From Monarcha castaneiventris obscurior (lineage: Eukaryota > Chordata > Aves > Passeriformes > Monarchidae), in assembly GCA_026261815.1 (NCBI GenBank), contig JAMPIT010000884.1:17258210-17322209 (forward strand): a DNA stretch of 64,000 nt, written 5' to 3'. This document shows, piece after piece, positions 37,513 to 50,640 of this stretch (its first letter is position 1; each line of letters begins with the position of its first letter). A program made the position numbers and the translations under genes. The notes under the pieces were generated by a model. The model ran no database searches. It was given only the letters and a program-made list of their open reading frames with translations, and was not told the DNA's origin.

Positions 37513-38992
37513 GACTCTGAAAGATTGTTTAAGCATTTTACTCTATGCCCCCTTCCCACTCATGATATTTAATGAAATGGGAGACATTTCTCAAATTTGT
37601 AAAGAGATGGTTGCCATCTTTGTTAGTAAGGTTTAAAAGATACATCATTAGTTAGGTCTGGCTTTCCTTTTCACTATGTTTAAGATTAGCAACTGAGATT
37701 TCTCTGTTAGCAGCAAACCAGCACAAATTTCAACTGCATCCGGATGAAAACCATTCCTGTTACTACATTTCTGTACATGCTGGAGCCTGTGTTTTTGTGA
37801 GCCCAACAAAGAGCGTGTGCAGCTGCTGGGGTTTGTCAAAGCCTGCAGGATTCAACACAGTTCTACCTGAGATGCTGCCTTCTGCACTGGCTGCTGGCAG
37901 TGTCCCAACAATATTACATTATAAGTGAAAGAATTTATCAGTCCAGCTAATTTCTGTGTTTAAAGATGTCATTTTTCTGTTCATCTCCCCACATGTGATA
38001 ATTACTGAGAAGCTTCATCCTGAAGAATTCACACTCAAAAAGCCTCTGAATTAAACTAAAGGAGGCAGATCATCCAGATATGGCATGCTCTGTGAGATTT
38101 GACATATGTAGACATATGTGGATGGGATAAAAAAATAAACTTGGAACTGAAATTTTCCCTGCACAGGAATGTGTCTCTTGGAACTTAGTTCCTTAGGAGA
38201 TGAACAAACTAATTGTGGAATTGCCCAGTGACAAAGTTTATTGAAATCTATTGCTCTGATTCCTGTATAAAGAAAACCAGTGACACACAAAAAAATCTAA
38301 ATCAGATCTGTATTTGGGATTCCTTCTTGTGTTGTACCATACAATCATTACAGTATATGTTCCTTTAGCTCTCTTTCACTCTCTTTACAGATACCTCAAG
38401 ATGTGTTTAAGATCAGTGGTAACAGAACTGCCTTTCTCAATTACTTGTTTCACAGGAGCTGGAACCTGCCCAGTCACAGGATTGAAATGAAACTAAAACT
38501 AAGAACTAAAAAATAAAAAATATCTCCTCTCATGGTTAACTCCTCAGGAGCAAGCCAAGTATGTTATTTCTTTGGCATCTTTCCACTGCATGTAAGGGTC
38601 TTAGGCAGAAATATCATTAAGTTGTGTCTTCCTGTATCTCAAAGATGTCTGAGCAAGTGCTGGAGTCTGAGGACATTTACCAGCATACAGTAAAACTAAT
38701 TTATACAGAAAGGATGGCCTATGTGTCAAGAAACTCCATTCAGGCAGGATCAGCAGGACAAATGGGAACCTGTAACAACATCCTCAAAGCATCCTGGATC
38801 CTTCACACAACAGAAAACCCAAGAAATTATTTACTGAAATTGATCTGCAGACAGAACAGCAAACAAAATGAGCTGCTGTTTTAATTCTTAAGGTAAAGTA
38901 AGAGAACTGGTGATATTCACATTCCCGTTTTGAGCAGATAAAACCTGTATACCCTAGGCTTAAAATAAGCAGGTATTTTTTGGGTTATGAGC

Positions 38993-39042
38993 CTGCCCTG
39001 TGGTGCAGTTGGTTAGGGCAAGTCTGATCTTGATTCCCTGCT
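38993..39042 (+). repeat. tRNA-like / tRNA-derived fragment
   Basis: 'gccctgtggtgcagttggttagggca' looks like the 5' third of a tRNA, with a good polymerase III A box (TGGTGCAGTTGG). A weak B-box-like 'cttgattccct' follows only about 27 bases later, which is too close for an intact tRNA. No cloverleaf can be completed. It may be a decayed tRNA pseudogene or the head of an old SINE, or chance. Confidence 0.3.
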
Positions 39043-41644
39043 ATGGAGGAGAAGGCTCTTGCTGCAGAAGAGAATATAAGATCAATATCTTTTGCTGCCA
39101 CATGCCCTTAAAAACAGAAAAGACTAATTTTTTCAAATTAGCTTAACAACTGCTTTTTTGCTAAATTATGCTCCTGCATCCACTCTAGGGCTGTTGTCCC
39201 ATCTTCACTACTTCTTTAACTAGCAAAGAAGTGATTTCTTTTGCAGACAGCATGGCTACCCTTGAAGAGCATGTGAGTCCACTTTATTACCCCTTCTATA
39301 TTGACTAATGAAATCTGCGTGCTTTGGATTTGCATTCTCCATCTTCTAAGCGTGGCCTTCAACCCTATAATAATCTCTTTCTGCAGCCTGCCTCCCCCGT
39401 GGTGTCTCCAGGCAAGAGTCAGCTGGGACCAGTGTGAAAGTATGTATGTTCTGAATGGCCAGCCATATGTGCATGCTACAGCCAAACAAAATATATCACA
39501 GCTCAATTCTCCTTGCCTTTCCCTGTGTGGGAGCTCTACTTTGGGCTCTTTTTGCCTCTACCCAGCTGTGCATGTTAATTAAGTTCCTATAAATTACAAA
39601 ATCTTTGAGACTTCTTTTCCTGTGTCAAATTTGGTTGAAAATGGTCAATAAATTGAAAAATTACTGGGTAGGAACTACAGCTCAGCTAAGCAGATGGATG
39701 GCACTGTCATTTAAACTCTTCTTTGGAGTCCAAATGAACATGTTTTGTTGGAATTGTAAGAGTTTGGATGTAGACTCTCAATATAGCCTTGCACTAAATG
39801 CTGCACAAAGTGGAATTTTCTGGTACATGCCTTTCTTTAAGATTCTGGGAGGCTGACCTGCTACAAATTCTCAAGTGATCAGCAGCAGGCAAGCCTCTCA
39901 TGATTAGTTCATGTGTCTGCTGAATGTTTAATATATAGAGTTTATTGTGTCTTTAATCTACTTTGATACTTACCACCAAAGACAACTCATTCTAAGAAAA
40001 AACTGAAATGCTACTTCTGTAACAATGCAAAAGGACATACCAGGCTTTGTCATGGTCTTCATTAATAAAACCATTGATTGTACTTTGCCCCTTGCTCATT
40101 TTTCCCTCTCACTGTGTATTTGTAGGTCCAAACTAAAAATTTAACCTTACATTTTATAGAATAGAAAAGCAAAGACAAAAGAGCAGCGAGAAAAATGAGT
40201 TTAAATGTACTTTGGAACATAAACTCTTCCTAAAAACTTTGATAGGTTGGTGACGTGTTTTACAAAGCAAAATGTCAAAGGCATCTCAGGTTATGCTAAG
40301 GTTAGAAATACATATCAACATTTTATTGATCTTGTGATTTAAACTTGTGCAATTTAAGCATCAACACTAAGCACTACAGATAAGGTTAGTCTTACAAAAT
40401 CTACGAAAAATCTGAAGGGAAACCCCTAAATTACCTATGTTATATCCTATAGAACAGGCAAATATTTCTATCAAATACAGAACAAACTTGGCTTGACATC
40501 GTTGATGAGACTCCTGTTTTCTTTTGACTCTTTGCCTGAAATTTCTCCTTCCCTTTTCACTTCTGTGTCACTCCACACCCTGCTCATCTTACCCTCAACT
40601 ACCTTACTCTGTCCCCCTTTCCTTTGCTATTCTATTTGCTTCTCCTTTCCAAAATAAATCCACTTGCATTTGCTCAACTTCACAAGCTGCCTAACATAAC
40701 CACTTCACTCACTCTGCTTTTGTCTCAGTCTTTCTCCTGGTCTGAAACAAGAAAGTTTCTCAGTCCAGTGGTATCTGTGAACCTCGATGGCAAAATATCA
40801 TATAGGAATTTACATACAAGATGCATCCTACTGCGAAATCTTAAAAGCTAGCCATGATCTCCTGGCTCAACAAAATCATTTGCAGGCCATCTGCTCATGT
40901 GTATCTACACACACCTTTCCTAGCTGAAGTGATTTGGAAGTCTTCCAATCTTTGTCTATTGTGACTGTGTTGTTACAATAAATACAGCAAAAGCATTCTT
41001 TTATCCAGAAATTTTTAATCTTGGAAAGTATATGCCAGTGTTTTGACCACAGACCTTTTATTGTTACATATTTTTATTGTTGTATGACTCACCACTTCAA
41101 CTGCATTTGCCTGCAGCTTCAAAGAGTTGTTAATAGCAAACCCCCCTCTCCTCTATACATGCTGTTTTTGGCAAAAAAAGGAGTTATGTACAGATACAAA
41201 TTCCTAGATGCTAAAGTGATGTGAGCTGCTCAGTATCATCTCAGCACAGACTGTCTGTGACTGCCCAGAACCCAGCTCTGGGTGTATACACGAATGGATC
41301 TGTGTCTACATGATATAAACAGTGTTGATAGCAACTTTAAAAAAACACACAATGAAACCTCAAGACTATTTGCGCTTGTTCTGAAATTAATTTTAAAAGC
41401 TGTTGCATATAAAAGAGAAAGAAACTCAGTATTATTCTTTTTGTGTCTTGCTTTCATCTTTGAATCCAGGCAAAATCCTGCATGGTAACTGCTGGAGGGA
41501 AGAGTTGAAAGGGCATTTCCTTTGACAACCAACAGAGCTTTGCTACCCCAAACTAAATAAAAGTTAAGAATTTTTTCTGTATGGCCAGTTACTGAGGTTG
41601 ACATCCACCTAGAAGCTCCCTGCCTCAACAGGCACACAAACACA

Positions 41645-41830
41645 CAGCCATTACATTCCTGTCTGTCCACACCATCTGTGCGTGTGGTCTGCAGACACAG
41701 GATTCCTGTCCATCCCCGCTGTCCCTGGGTCTGGCCCACGGAGGCAGGATTCCTGCCCGAGCACACAGCAGCACATGTGCGCTACAGAGCTGGACAGATG
41801 ATTCCTGTCCATCCCTCTGCTCTTGCACGC
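41645..41830. repeat. Degenerate ~50-bp minisatellite, about four units
   Basis: The core 'attcctgt(c/g)c(a/t)tcc' recurs at 41654, 41702, 41749 and 41801 (spacings 48, 47 and 52). It is preceded by a(g/c)gcagg- or cacagg-like sequence and followed by cacacag/gcacg-rich sequence. Units differ by many substitutions, so the array is old. On the minus strand the repeat yields recurring M-D-R-N / G-Q-E-S peptides inside a 176-codon open frame, which is a product of the repeat rather than a gene. Confidence 0.75.
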
Positions 41831-44800
41831 AGTACACAAGCAAGGAGAACCACAATAAACCAACACTCTTCTTTTTTTTTTTCTTGTTCTTCCAGCAGAA
41901 GTTGATTTTTCCTATTAAATCTGCATCAAAGGTTAGATACTAAGCTGGACAGACTGAAAAAACATTCAGTTTTTCTACTGTGTTTGTGCCAAAATTATTC
42001 TTACCAAGGAAAGAAATTCTCTTACTCTCTACAAAATTCATGGCACACAATGTGTAGAGATGTGCCAATTTGACCAGATGGATTTCTCTAAGGTGTCTGC
42101 ATTCCAGTATTCCTGTCTTTGCCTGCTCTAGTCCTAATCTGTTGTCTTTCTGGGATTTACATTATATGATGCCACTCCATATGAGTAGCAGCCCACCCAA
42201 CGGGCACCATAAAGCCCCCTGTAAAGCTTAGAAAAAACACCTTAGAGAATTCTCTCTGCTACAGGACCACTAAAAGAAAAAGATCTGTGGAACAAGATGA
42301 GAAAAAAGCCAGTCATACCTCTGGTGAGTTTTTCTTAACAATCCTTTTACTGCTAAGTCATTAAACTTAAGATAGGTGATGCCACTTGTTAGAGCCCTGA
42401 CAAAACAGAGGAAGAAACAGAAAAGAATGACTAGAGGGACAAGGGCAACCTTGACTGATTGATTTGCAACTAGAAGACCTGGGAGGAAACACGGAAGCCT
42501 TCATACTTTTAAACCCACTTTGTATCACAAACCAGATTTCTGGCTGACAATAGAGAAGGACTAGCTGGTTTTGGTAATCAGGAAAGGGGGGAAAGAGATG
42601 CATCATAAAATGTTTTCATAATCTGATAGTGATGAAAAGGTCTAGGAAAATAAGGAACTAATTCACTTTCCAGTCTGTGGATCCTTCCCACGAAATCGGT
42701 GAAATTTTTCATTTTTTAGTGCAGAAGAACATGTATCTTGCATACCTCCACATGAGATATAGAAGACACTTGAAAGTTGCTTGAGGATCTGTATATATAA
42801 GTAAATATATTTCCCCTTAGGAAAAAAAAAAAGGGAGGGAAAAACTAAAATGAGAAGGTACAGTCCTTAATACTTCCACAGAGCAAATAAACTCATGGAG
42901 GCTTCCAAGTTTTAAACAACCTGTGAGTGTGTGTGTTCTTAAGGATTGCTATACTGCTTTTATTATTTTTTCAACACCATTACTGTCAGCAGTTGGCAGA
43001 AGCTTGGGTTGCTCACTGTAATAAAGGAGGCAAAGCCAAGGTTGCATCTACTGGTGTTCAAGAGATGGAGAGCACACTGGCTTGGTGTCATAAATTATGG
43101 TCATGTTTCACGTTAAGATGAAAACAGTGAGAAGAGTAAATTCTTAACTATTAAAAGGATTAAGAGTGGTACAATGGTGAAACAGAATGTTTAAAGATGT
43201 TAAGTTTCCCATCCCAAACAAAAATCCACTGTTAAAAACAAGAGATACCCAGGTTGTTCAAATCCTGAGGAAAAACTTGTCTGGAGTCAGCTGTGAGATC
43301 TCCACGTATTTTCTGTTTACTCAACTACAGGAAATATTTGTATTTGCAGTAAGACAGACAGGCATTGGTGGCAAACAGATAGAAAGACAACAAAGGACTG
43401 GGTTCTGTGACTGTAAAACTGTACTCAAATAAAGAGAACAAAAGCTCTAATAAAATGGCTACCCCTCCAGCAGGGCTGTATTTAACATAAAAGACCACTA
43501 CTTCCTCCAGGCACCAGTACTGGGATGACAGTTTAACATATATTTGGAGAGCAGAGCTTTACAAAAGGTGAGAGACTAACATTCACCTATACTACTGATA
43601 ATCTAAAATTCTACAACGTGTAATTGCAAAGGTAAATGACTCGTATCTGAAACTGAGGGTAAATAATGAGCAAATTTTTCTTATATCCACATGATAAATG
43701 TTTGATAATGCCAAGTAAAATGAGACAGCAATCTTTTGATAGCTGAGTTTGAGACTTATTTTGTCTTCATGCAAAATCTTGGACTAGTCCCTAAAAGCAC
43801 TCCTTGCTACTGCAAAAACTCAAAACCTTTGGTAAGATATTCAAGGCAAAAAGGGGCACACAGAAACTGTGCCTTTATGTTGTGTTCAATACAGGTCTGC
43901 TCAGGGACAGCTGAACACAACTGCCCTAAAGACAATCTGCCAAAATCTCTAACTCATATTTGACAGCACTGTCTCCAGACTCCCATTCGAGGGAGGGACT
44001 GGAAGCAGAGTCTCCATCAGTATCAACTTTCTCATCTTGTACCTTTTGGAGCTGGCAGCTGTTTCCAGACTCCTCACAGCTTCCAAGTTAGTAGACAGTA
44101 GAAAAATCTCCATCCCCTCCCTACATTCACAAATGTCAAGTGGCAAACACATGACCTCTAGGGAAAATCTGCAGACCTTTTCTTTGGTCACAAGTATTTC
44201 TTCATCTTAGAAAAGGGCTGTAGAAAACAGTAAATGCATCATTTGTTCTGCACCTAAACATGAACTGTAATTATTTTAAGACTTGGATTTTTCAGAACAC
44301 AACACCATGCATTTAACAGAACAGAACTGAGGGGAATCTGCAGCCACCAGCACTCCTCCATTTCCAGAAGCTATCACAAGTGACTGATGCCTAATTTTGT
44401 AAATCTGTGTCTCATTCTGACAAACCTACTACACTGTCCTATCACTTTCCACAACTTGGTATGTAAATTAATGAAGGATTATTATCAAAACATTAGTCTT
44501 AATTGATAGCATATATCTTAGATTTCCAACTGCAAGATTAAACTTCTATTTTCCCCTGCTTTACCTATTCATTTGCCTGAGATATGGCATACTGGACTAG
44601 GCTCAATCAGGCAGTTTCAAAAAGGGAAATTATTTTCAGAATTTAAGGAGTTTAATACAGTGGATGAGGAAAAAAAAAATCTGTAGACTGAGACACAGTT
44701 CAGTGCATAAGCTCAAAAATACCTGAGATCACTGCTCATCAACAGTTCACTGTTTACTGAAGCTGAAGTTCATTCCATGCAGTTAAGACTTAATTTTGTC

Positions 44801-47800
44801 CATTATCAATTTTTAAGATGGTGGGGATTAAAATTCTCTTTTGCAGACTACGCATTTTTCTCTTCTCAAGCAAAAAAAAGAAAAGCAGTGATTTATTATG
44901 CTACTCCCAAAATAACACAGCAAAATCACAAATATGCAATATATTCTATCTTATAGATAATTAATTTTCATTACATATTCTAGGTGTACAAATCTTTCCA
45001 TCATTCATTCCCCCTTCAAGTAAAGAACACATCACTAACACATTAAGTCATACAACTGTTAATCTGTAATCTACTTGAAACCTTCTACATATTTAGTTTA
45101 TGAACCCAATCAGTCACCTCATATCTCTGACCTCACCTTCTCCTTACACGTTTTTGGAACACATCTTGCATCATCTATCACCTCGCCAGTGCCAGGTCTT
45201 ACACAAATTAAAACCAACACTAAAGGTGGAAAAATGCCTTTCAGTTTTCTGCCACTACTTTTTAACTGACTATCAATATGTGAATTGTTTTTTATATGAG
45301 ATAGTTGGTAACGTCACAGGTTTGTCAGGCTTTTCATCCAAAGACAAGTAACCACAAATAAAGCTTTACTTTATAGCTTTAGTATGAAACTGTTCAGTGA
45401 GTTGTGTTTTCCCTGAGGAATACTACCATTAAATACAGGAAGAGATAAGCATAATGTACCAAGTTAGCACCTTTTGAATGGAGATTTGATAAAGGGACAT
45501 GTGTCTCCTAGACAATTGTCACTGTCAGGTAAAACAGCCCAGACGAACAGGAATAATTTAGTACAGAAAACCTGCATCCAATCAATGAAATACCTGTAAG
45601 GATGCTTACACACCCATCCTTCCCAAGTTCAAGCAAATAATTCAAAATCTTCCTGAATCTGAAATTTTGCCATGAAATTTCTGTTTCTTCACAAAAAACC
45701 ACTATTTGTGGATTTATCTCATCAAGACTTTTTACATGTTTAGGTGGAATTCTCCCTGTCACCAACACTTCAGAACTCCCCAAACAATGGGTCTAAATGA
45801 CACAATTTAAATGTAATCATAAACTCACTGTATTTTCCGGTCATCCTGCAGACATCATCAATTCAAACACCAAGAGTGATGCCAAACCAGCCCAGCCACA
45901 AGGACCAATGGTTGGAAAGTCTCAAATATTTTACCCCTGAGGCACATCCTGCCTCTGGACAACATCAGGGAGCAGTTGTGCATGGGTCCTTCCCAGCTTC
46001 CCTACTAACCACGGAAGTTAAGCAAAAGAAGATGTCCCCATAATTGTATACCTTGAATGAACAACTACTGGCAATCCTGAGCTGTTCAAACCACTCTTTC
46101 TGAGATTTTGCATCTATCTCATGACTCATCAGCTAAGACAAATATTATCAGAAACTATTTTCACCATAATATTTGTAGCAAAGAAACAGAATGAATTATA
46201 TAAATACTCTGCTGATTGTATGTATCATAAATACCTGTTCCAATAAATTCTCTTTATTTAACTGAAACCACTGTGTATCAGATCAGTGGTTGGGGCCACA
46301 ATGACTACAGGAAACCATTATATGGTACAGCTGTGATGTCAAATGACAGTGACTATTTTCACATTGCACCAGTGTCCAAAAATGCTATCCACAGACAAAG
46401 GAATGATTATTTTTCAGGACCAAATTAGATCTCCTAGTGCAGTCTTCTGAGGAAACCCAAGCTCAACGAGTATTCTTACCTCTTTAATAGTGCTAACAAG
46501 CCTGGTTCTCCCAGGGGAGGCCTAACAATCTTTCCTGATATCCAACACCATCAAGATGGTCACTTACAGGAATGGGATAGCTCTCAACTGCTAACCCAGA
46601 CTTGTCCAGCAATCTTGATTTTCTAGAGAGAGGCAACGTTGCCTAAATAACTTCCTATAGGAGTTCATAAGTCTTGAATGAGAGCTACTGTATATGTGGC
46701 ACTAACTGCTGTTGGCAATTATCCAATTAATTTAAATTTATTGTGAGGATTTTTAGTCCATTAAAAAGCTGTAAAAATAGAATATGAAAATCTTAATATA
46801 TTCAATAAATGGAGGAATATTTCTAATAGAGTAAAACAGGTCGTTGAAATCTGAGTTCAAACTTGGGAAATATTAGTCCTTACAGTATTTTTAAAAATGT
46901 TACAAATGTCTAGAAAGAAAGGGTACCAAGTACTGTGTTGTCATCTGAGTTCCACAGTACCTCAGTAAATCTTAAAGCCATCTCTCTCAGTGAGGCAAAG
47001 CACCTTCCCCTTGCAGCAAACCACCACAGCTGTACCCTAGGAACTCCTGGCTGTGACAAGGCTGAAGGCACAAACAGAAAGCAGCCAGGGCTGCTCACAG
47101 CACTTCCAGCAGGCACAGCAAGATGCACTCACACGGTGCCAACAGGCAGCTCCCTTCCCTGGCATGGTGCAGCCAGCGACAGCCAGGGCTCCCCTGAACA
47201 TAAATTATTATTTAGTCATGCCAGAGGCAAAGGGTAAAGGTAGAGGAGGAGGGAGAGGGGAAACAGTGTAAGTAATACCAGGGAAAGATGAAATGCTGCC
47301 CCAGAAAAGACTGCTGACACTGCACTGAGTGCTGTTACTGTGCTAATAGATGATTAAAAATGATGGGAAAAAAGTCTGGAGCACATGGCAGGGAGAAGGT
47401 GCTTTCTTTTAATCTGTGAGGGCTTCTAGTGCTGTGCTTCAGGAAGCAGTGCTCAAGGGCATGACAAAGCCTTGCTGTCTGTGCCTGCTCGCTGCTGTCA
47501 GGGTGCTGGGGTCTGCTCCTGGCAGGGACTTCCCCCTTGACAGAAACAATTACTGAGGAGCAAAGCCTGGCAAAGCAAGCAATGCTGTGATTGATAATCT
47601 GAGAGCATTACAGGCCTTCGACAAAAGCCACGATGCTTAAATTTGACAGCTGGCAATGCTTGATGAGAGCCAATTAGTGGATATATATTCACTTCAGCCA
47701 GAAGTTTCTTCTGTTTCTAGTCCAACAGCTTCCTGAATAGGAAGTGTACAGGGTGATTTCCCCCACTTCTGCCTGCTCACATGTATGCCAGCTACACTGC

Positions 47801-50329
47801 CAGTACAGCTAAGAATATGCTATAAAAACCACGTATTTTGGCACCTTTGTGTATTAAAGCCAGTAACTGAAAAGCTGCAAGTGACCTTCCAGTCACTGGT
47901 GGTACAAAAACTTGAAAAAAGGTGACTTTACATTGACCCTACAGACCATGCAGTGGATAGGTGAGGCTGAGACCACTGCTTATGTAACAAGCCCACTGCA
48001 AGTGACAATAGTTATTGAAAATCTTCAATGTTCCTTGAAAGATTTCTGGCAAAGCACAGTAATCTGTTTGTTCCTAATACAAATTGGTTAACCTGGCATT
48101 CAGAGACCACCAGAACTCAAGAGTACCTTCTGTTCTGCCCAGTTCATGAAGAAACCTCTGACACGGTACTTTCAAACTCATCTGCCTGCTTTTAACTTCC
48201 TTATCACACAATTTTTCTTTCCCCACTCTTACATCTATTTGCACTCTTGCCAGTGCAAGTACATGGGCACTGTGGTAAAGAGATCAATAAACAAAAATGG
48301 ATCCAAGTGCCCTGACTCTCATCACTCATTTAGAATATTAACTTTTCTTTCTCAGCTATAAAGAAGCCAACACCACCACACTCAGACAACTTACATACAT
48401 ATTCCTAAGTTCCCTTCTGACAGTGGTTTGGGAGATGCCTCCTCTGACTGAACTCCAGACTGCTGGAACCTTTCAGAGAACAACAGGGGTTCTGTCACAA
48501 AGCAGCACCACATTTAGCAATTACCTGCACTGATTGTACCCATGCCAGCTGAAGAAGAAATTCGCTTGCTAACAGGATAATCACTCTCATCAGACATGGT
48601 TTCAAATCAGGGCAGCTAAGACTTAAAGCAAAGACTAACTGCACGCCTCTCACAATCTATTATTTCATCGGGCAGGGTGGGAACTAAAACTGCCAGAAGT
48701 GTGGTCATGCTGATACAGCTCCACAGCAGTAAGAGGAAAACATTTGCCTGTCAGTCTCCCTTGTCCTGTTTTACATTCTCTTGTTATAAACAGAAATTAC
48801 TCCAGCCAGTGGAACTTCACTTTGGAAAAGTACACAGCAGAGGAGTGTCAGGTGTCAGTGCGCAGGGTTTCCAGGGAAACAAGTAACAGTGGAAAAATAT
48901 AATTTTTGGGGTGAGAAACTGCTCTGGAATCTACAGTTCTTTCCTTTTTCTCATGATCCCATGAACCACATTTACTTGGGAAACCAGTCTTTGCAGTAAC
49001 TTGGCCTCATAAAGCAAGCCAGTCAAAACTGTACAGGGAAGAGGCACAAAGTAGCACAGAGACAACAGCTTTGGTACTTGCTTGCTTAGATGAAATGCGT
49101 ATTAAATATTGCATAAATACTATTATTACCAGTTAATTATGAATTATTTGACCAATTATGAGTTATTGCCAAATAATTCCTCTCCATTTGTGGGAATGTT
49201 AAATAACAGCCCCTCAAATTCATGCTGGCCCACAGAGGAAGGCACAATCTTGATGAGGATATAGAAGCAGAAGAGAACAATGGGTATTAATGATTCCTCT
49301 GAATGGCAAGCAGGCTGACTACAAAACCCACGCTTACAATAGCATGGGGCTCCTTATCTCCCTTTATGAAAATAGGAAGGAGCTCTTTTCACTAAGTGAA
49401 CAGCAAGAGTGTCTATGGCAAGAACATGAAAGGTAGTAAATTTTTTTTTTCTATGCCCCTAATAGATAGAAAAAAATAGTAATGAGCTTAAATTGCAGTA
49501 AAGGATATTACAGATTCCACATAATGATAAAGACAGATAAGCCATAAAAAAGACTTCCCAGGACTGAAGGTCTCCTTCACTAGAAGTCTTGAAAAACAGA
49601 TTACAGGTGTAACTGGATGAATCAACCGGGTTGCAGAGAGATCTCTCCTGAGGCCAGACTATTCATTATTTTTCATTACCAGTTTCCATGACAAAAGAGA
49701 ATGTATGTTTATGAAAAACATGCAGAAAGCTTATGCTGGGTGGTTCTCTGAGTGTCCTGAAGTATAGAATGAAAACTCCACATGTTCTTAAAAGACTGAG
49801 GAACTGATCTGGAAATGACTTTTATTTAGGCATAGGCAGCATAATAAAATATACGTAGTATCAATCTAACCTGAAGTCACATGACTTCAAATGAAAATTT
49901 TGAGATCCTGTCATCAGTAACATTGAGTCAAGCTAGTCCCTGGTAACTTCTGCTATAATAATAATTATGAAACATTATATAATAATACAAGTGAATATGG
50001 TGATTTACAAGCAATTAATTTGAATAATACTCCAAGCTGTCGGAAAACGCTAATACCGTTCAGAGCCTCCTAAAAATTTTAACACTATTACTTCACGTTT
50101 ATGGCATGGCAGTGACAGAGATGCTGGTCAAGTCAGGCACCCACTGTGCTACGCACTGTACCAATACAGAAAATGATAGTCTTTGCTGTGAACAGCTCCT
50201 AGCAGAAAACCCCAGGTGTCTGAGCTGAAAGCCCACAGCCAGGAAAGCCTCAGCCCGTTCAGAGAGGCCTTCCCTTTACCACTCAGAACTGAGGAGCAGT
50301 GCTTTGCTCGGTTCCGATGAACAGAACCC

Positions 50330-50640
50330 GATACAGACCGTGGCTGGAGGAGGGCAGGGATGGAGGGCAAACAGGCTGTTTGCTGGCAGCTGAGCAGGGC
50401 TGTGCTGGCACGGAGCAGGCCGCAGCTCCCCGGGTCCCTGCCGGGCCGCTGTGGCACTCGGCAGGGCCCTCTCCGGGCGTCCCCGGCCGCGCTGGCGCTC
50501 GCCGCACCACATCTGGACTCGCTTACACAACCTCCAGCTCTGCTCTTGCATCAGCCCGGCCCCCGCCGGTGCAGCAGCCTCCCAGCCAGCGCTCCTCCAG
50601 GAGCTGCCCACGGAGACAAAGCGCCCTGGGAGGAACTAAA
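50330..50640. promoter_or_regulatory. CpG-rich island inside the ERC1 intron
   Basis: This segment is far richer in G+C and in CpG dinucleotides than the flanking AT-rich intron; I count roughly two to three dozen CpGs, densest at 50400-50590. Open frames on both strands (for example minus 50611-50276 and plus 50299-50655) follow from the high GC and match nothing. It could be an internal promoter or enhancer, an unmethylated island, or a GC-rich insertion. No transcription start motif is evident. Confidence 0.5.

Noticed and set aside
41236..41766. 176-codon minus-strand open frame
   Set aside because: It overlaps a degenerate minisatellite that keeps the frame open, has no recognisable domain and lacks exon-like borders.
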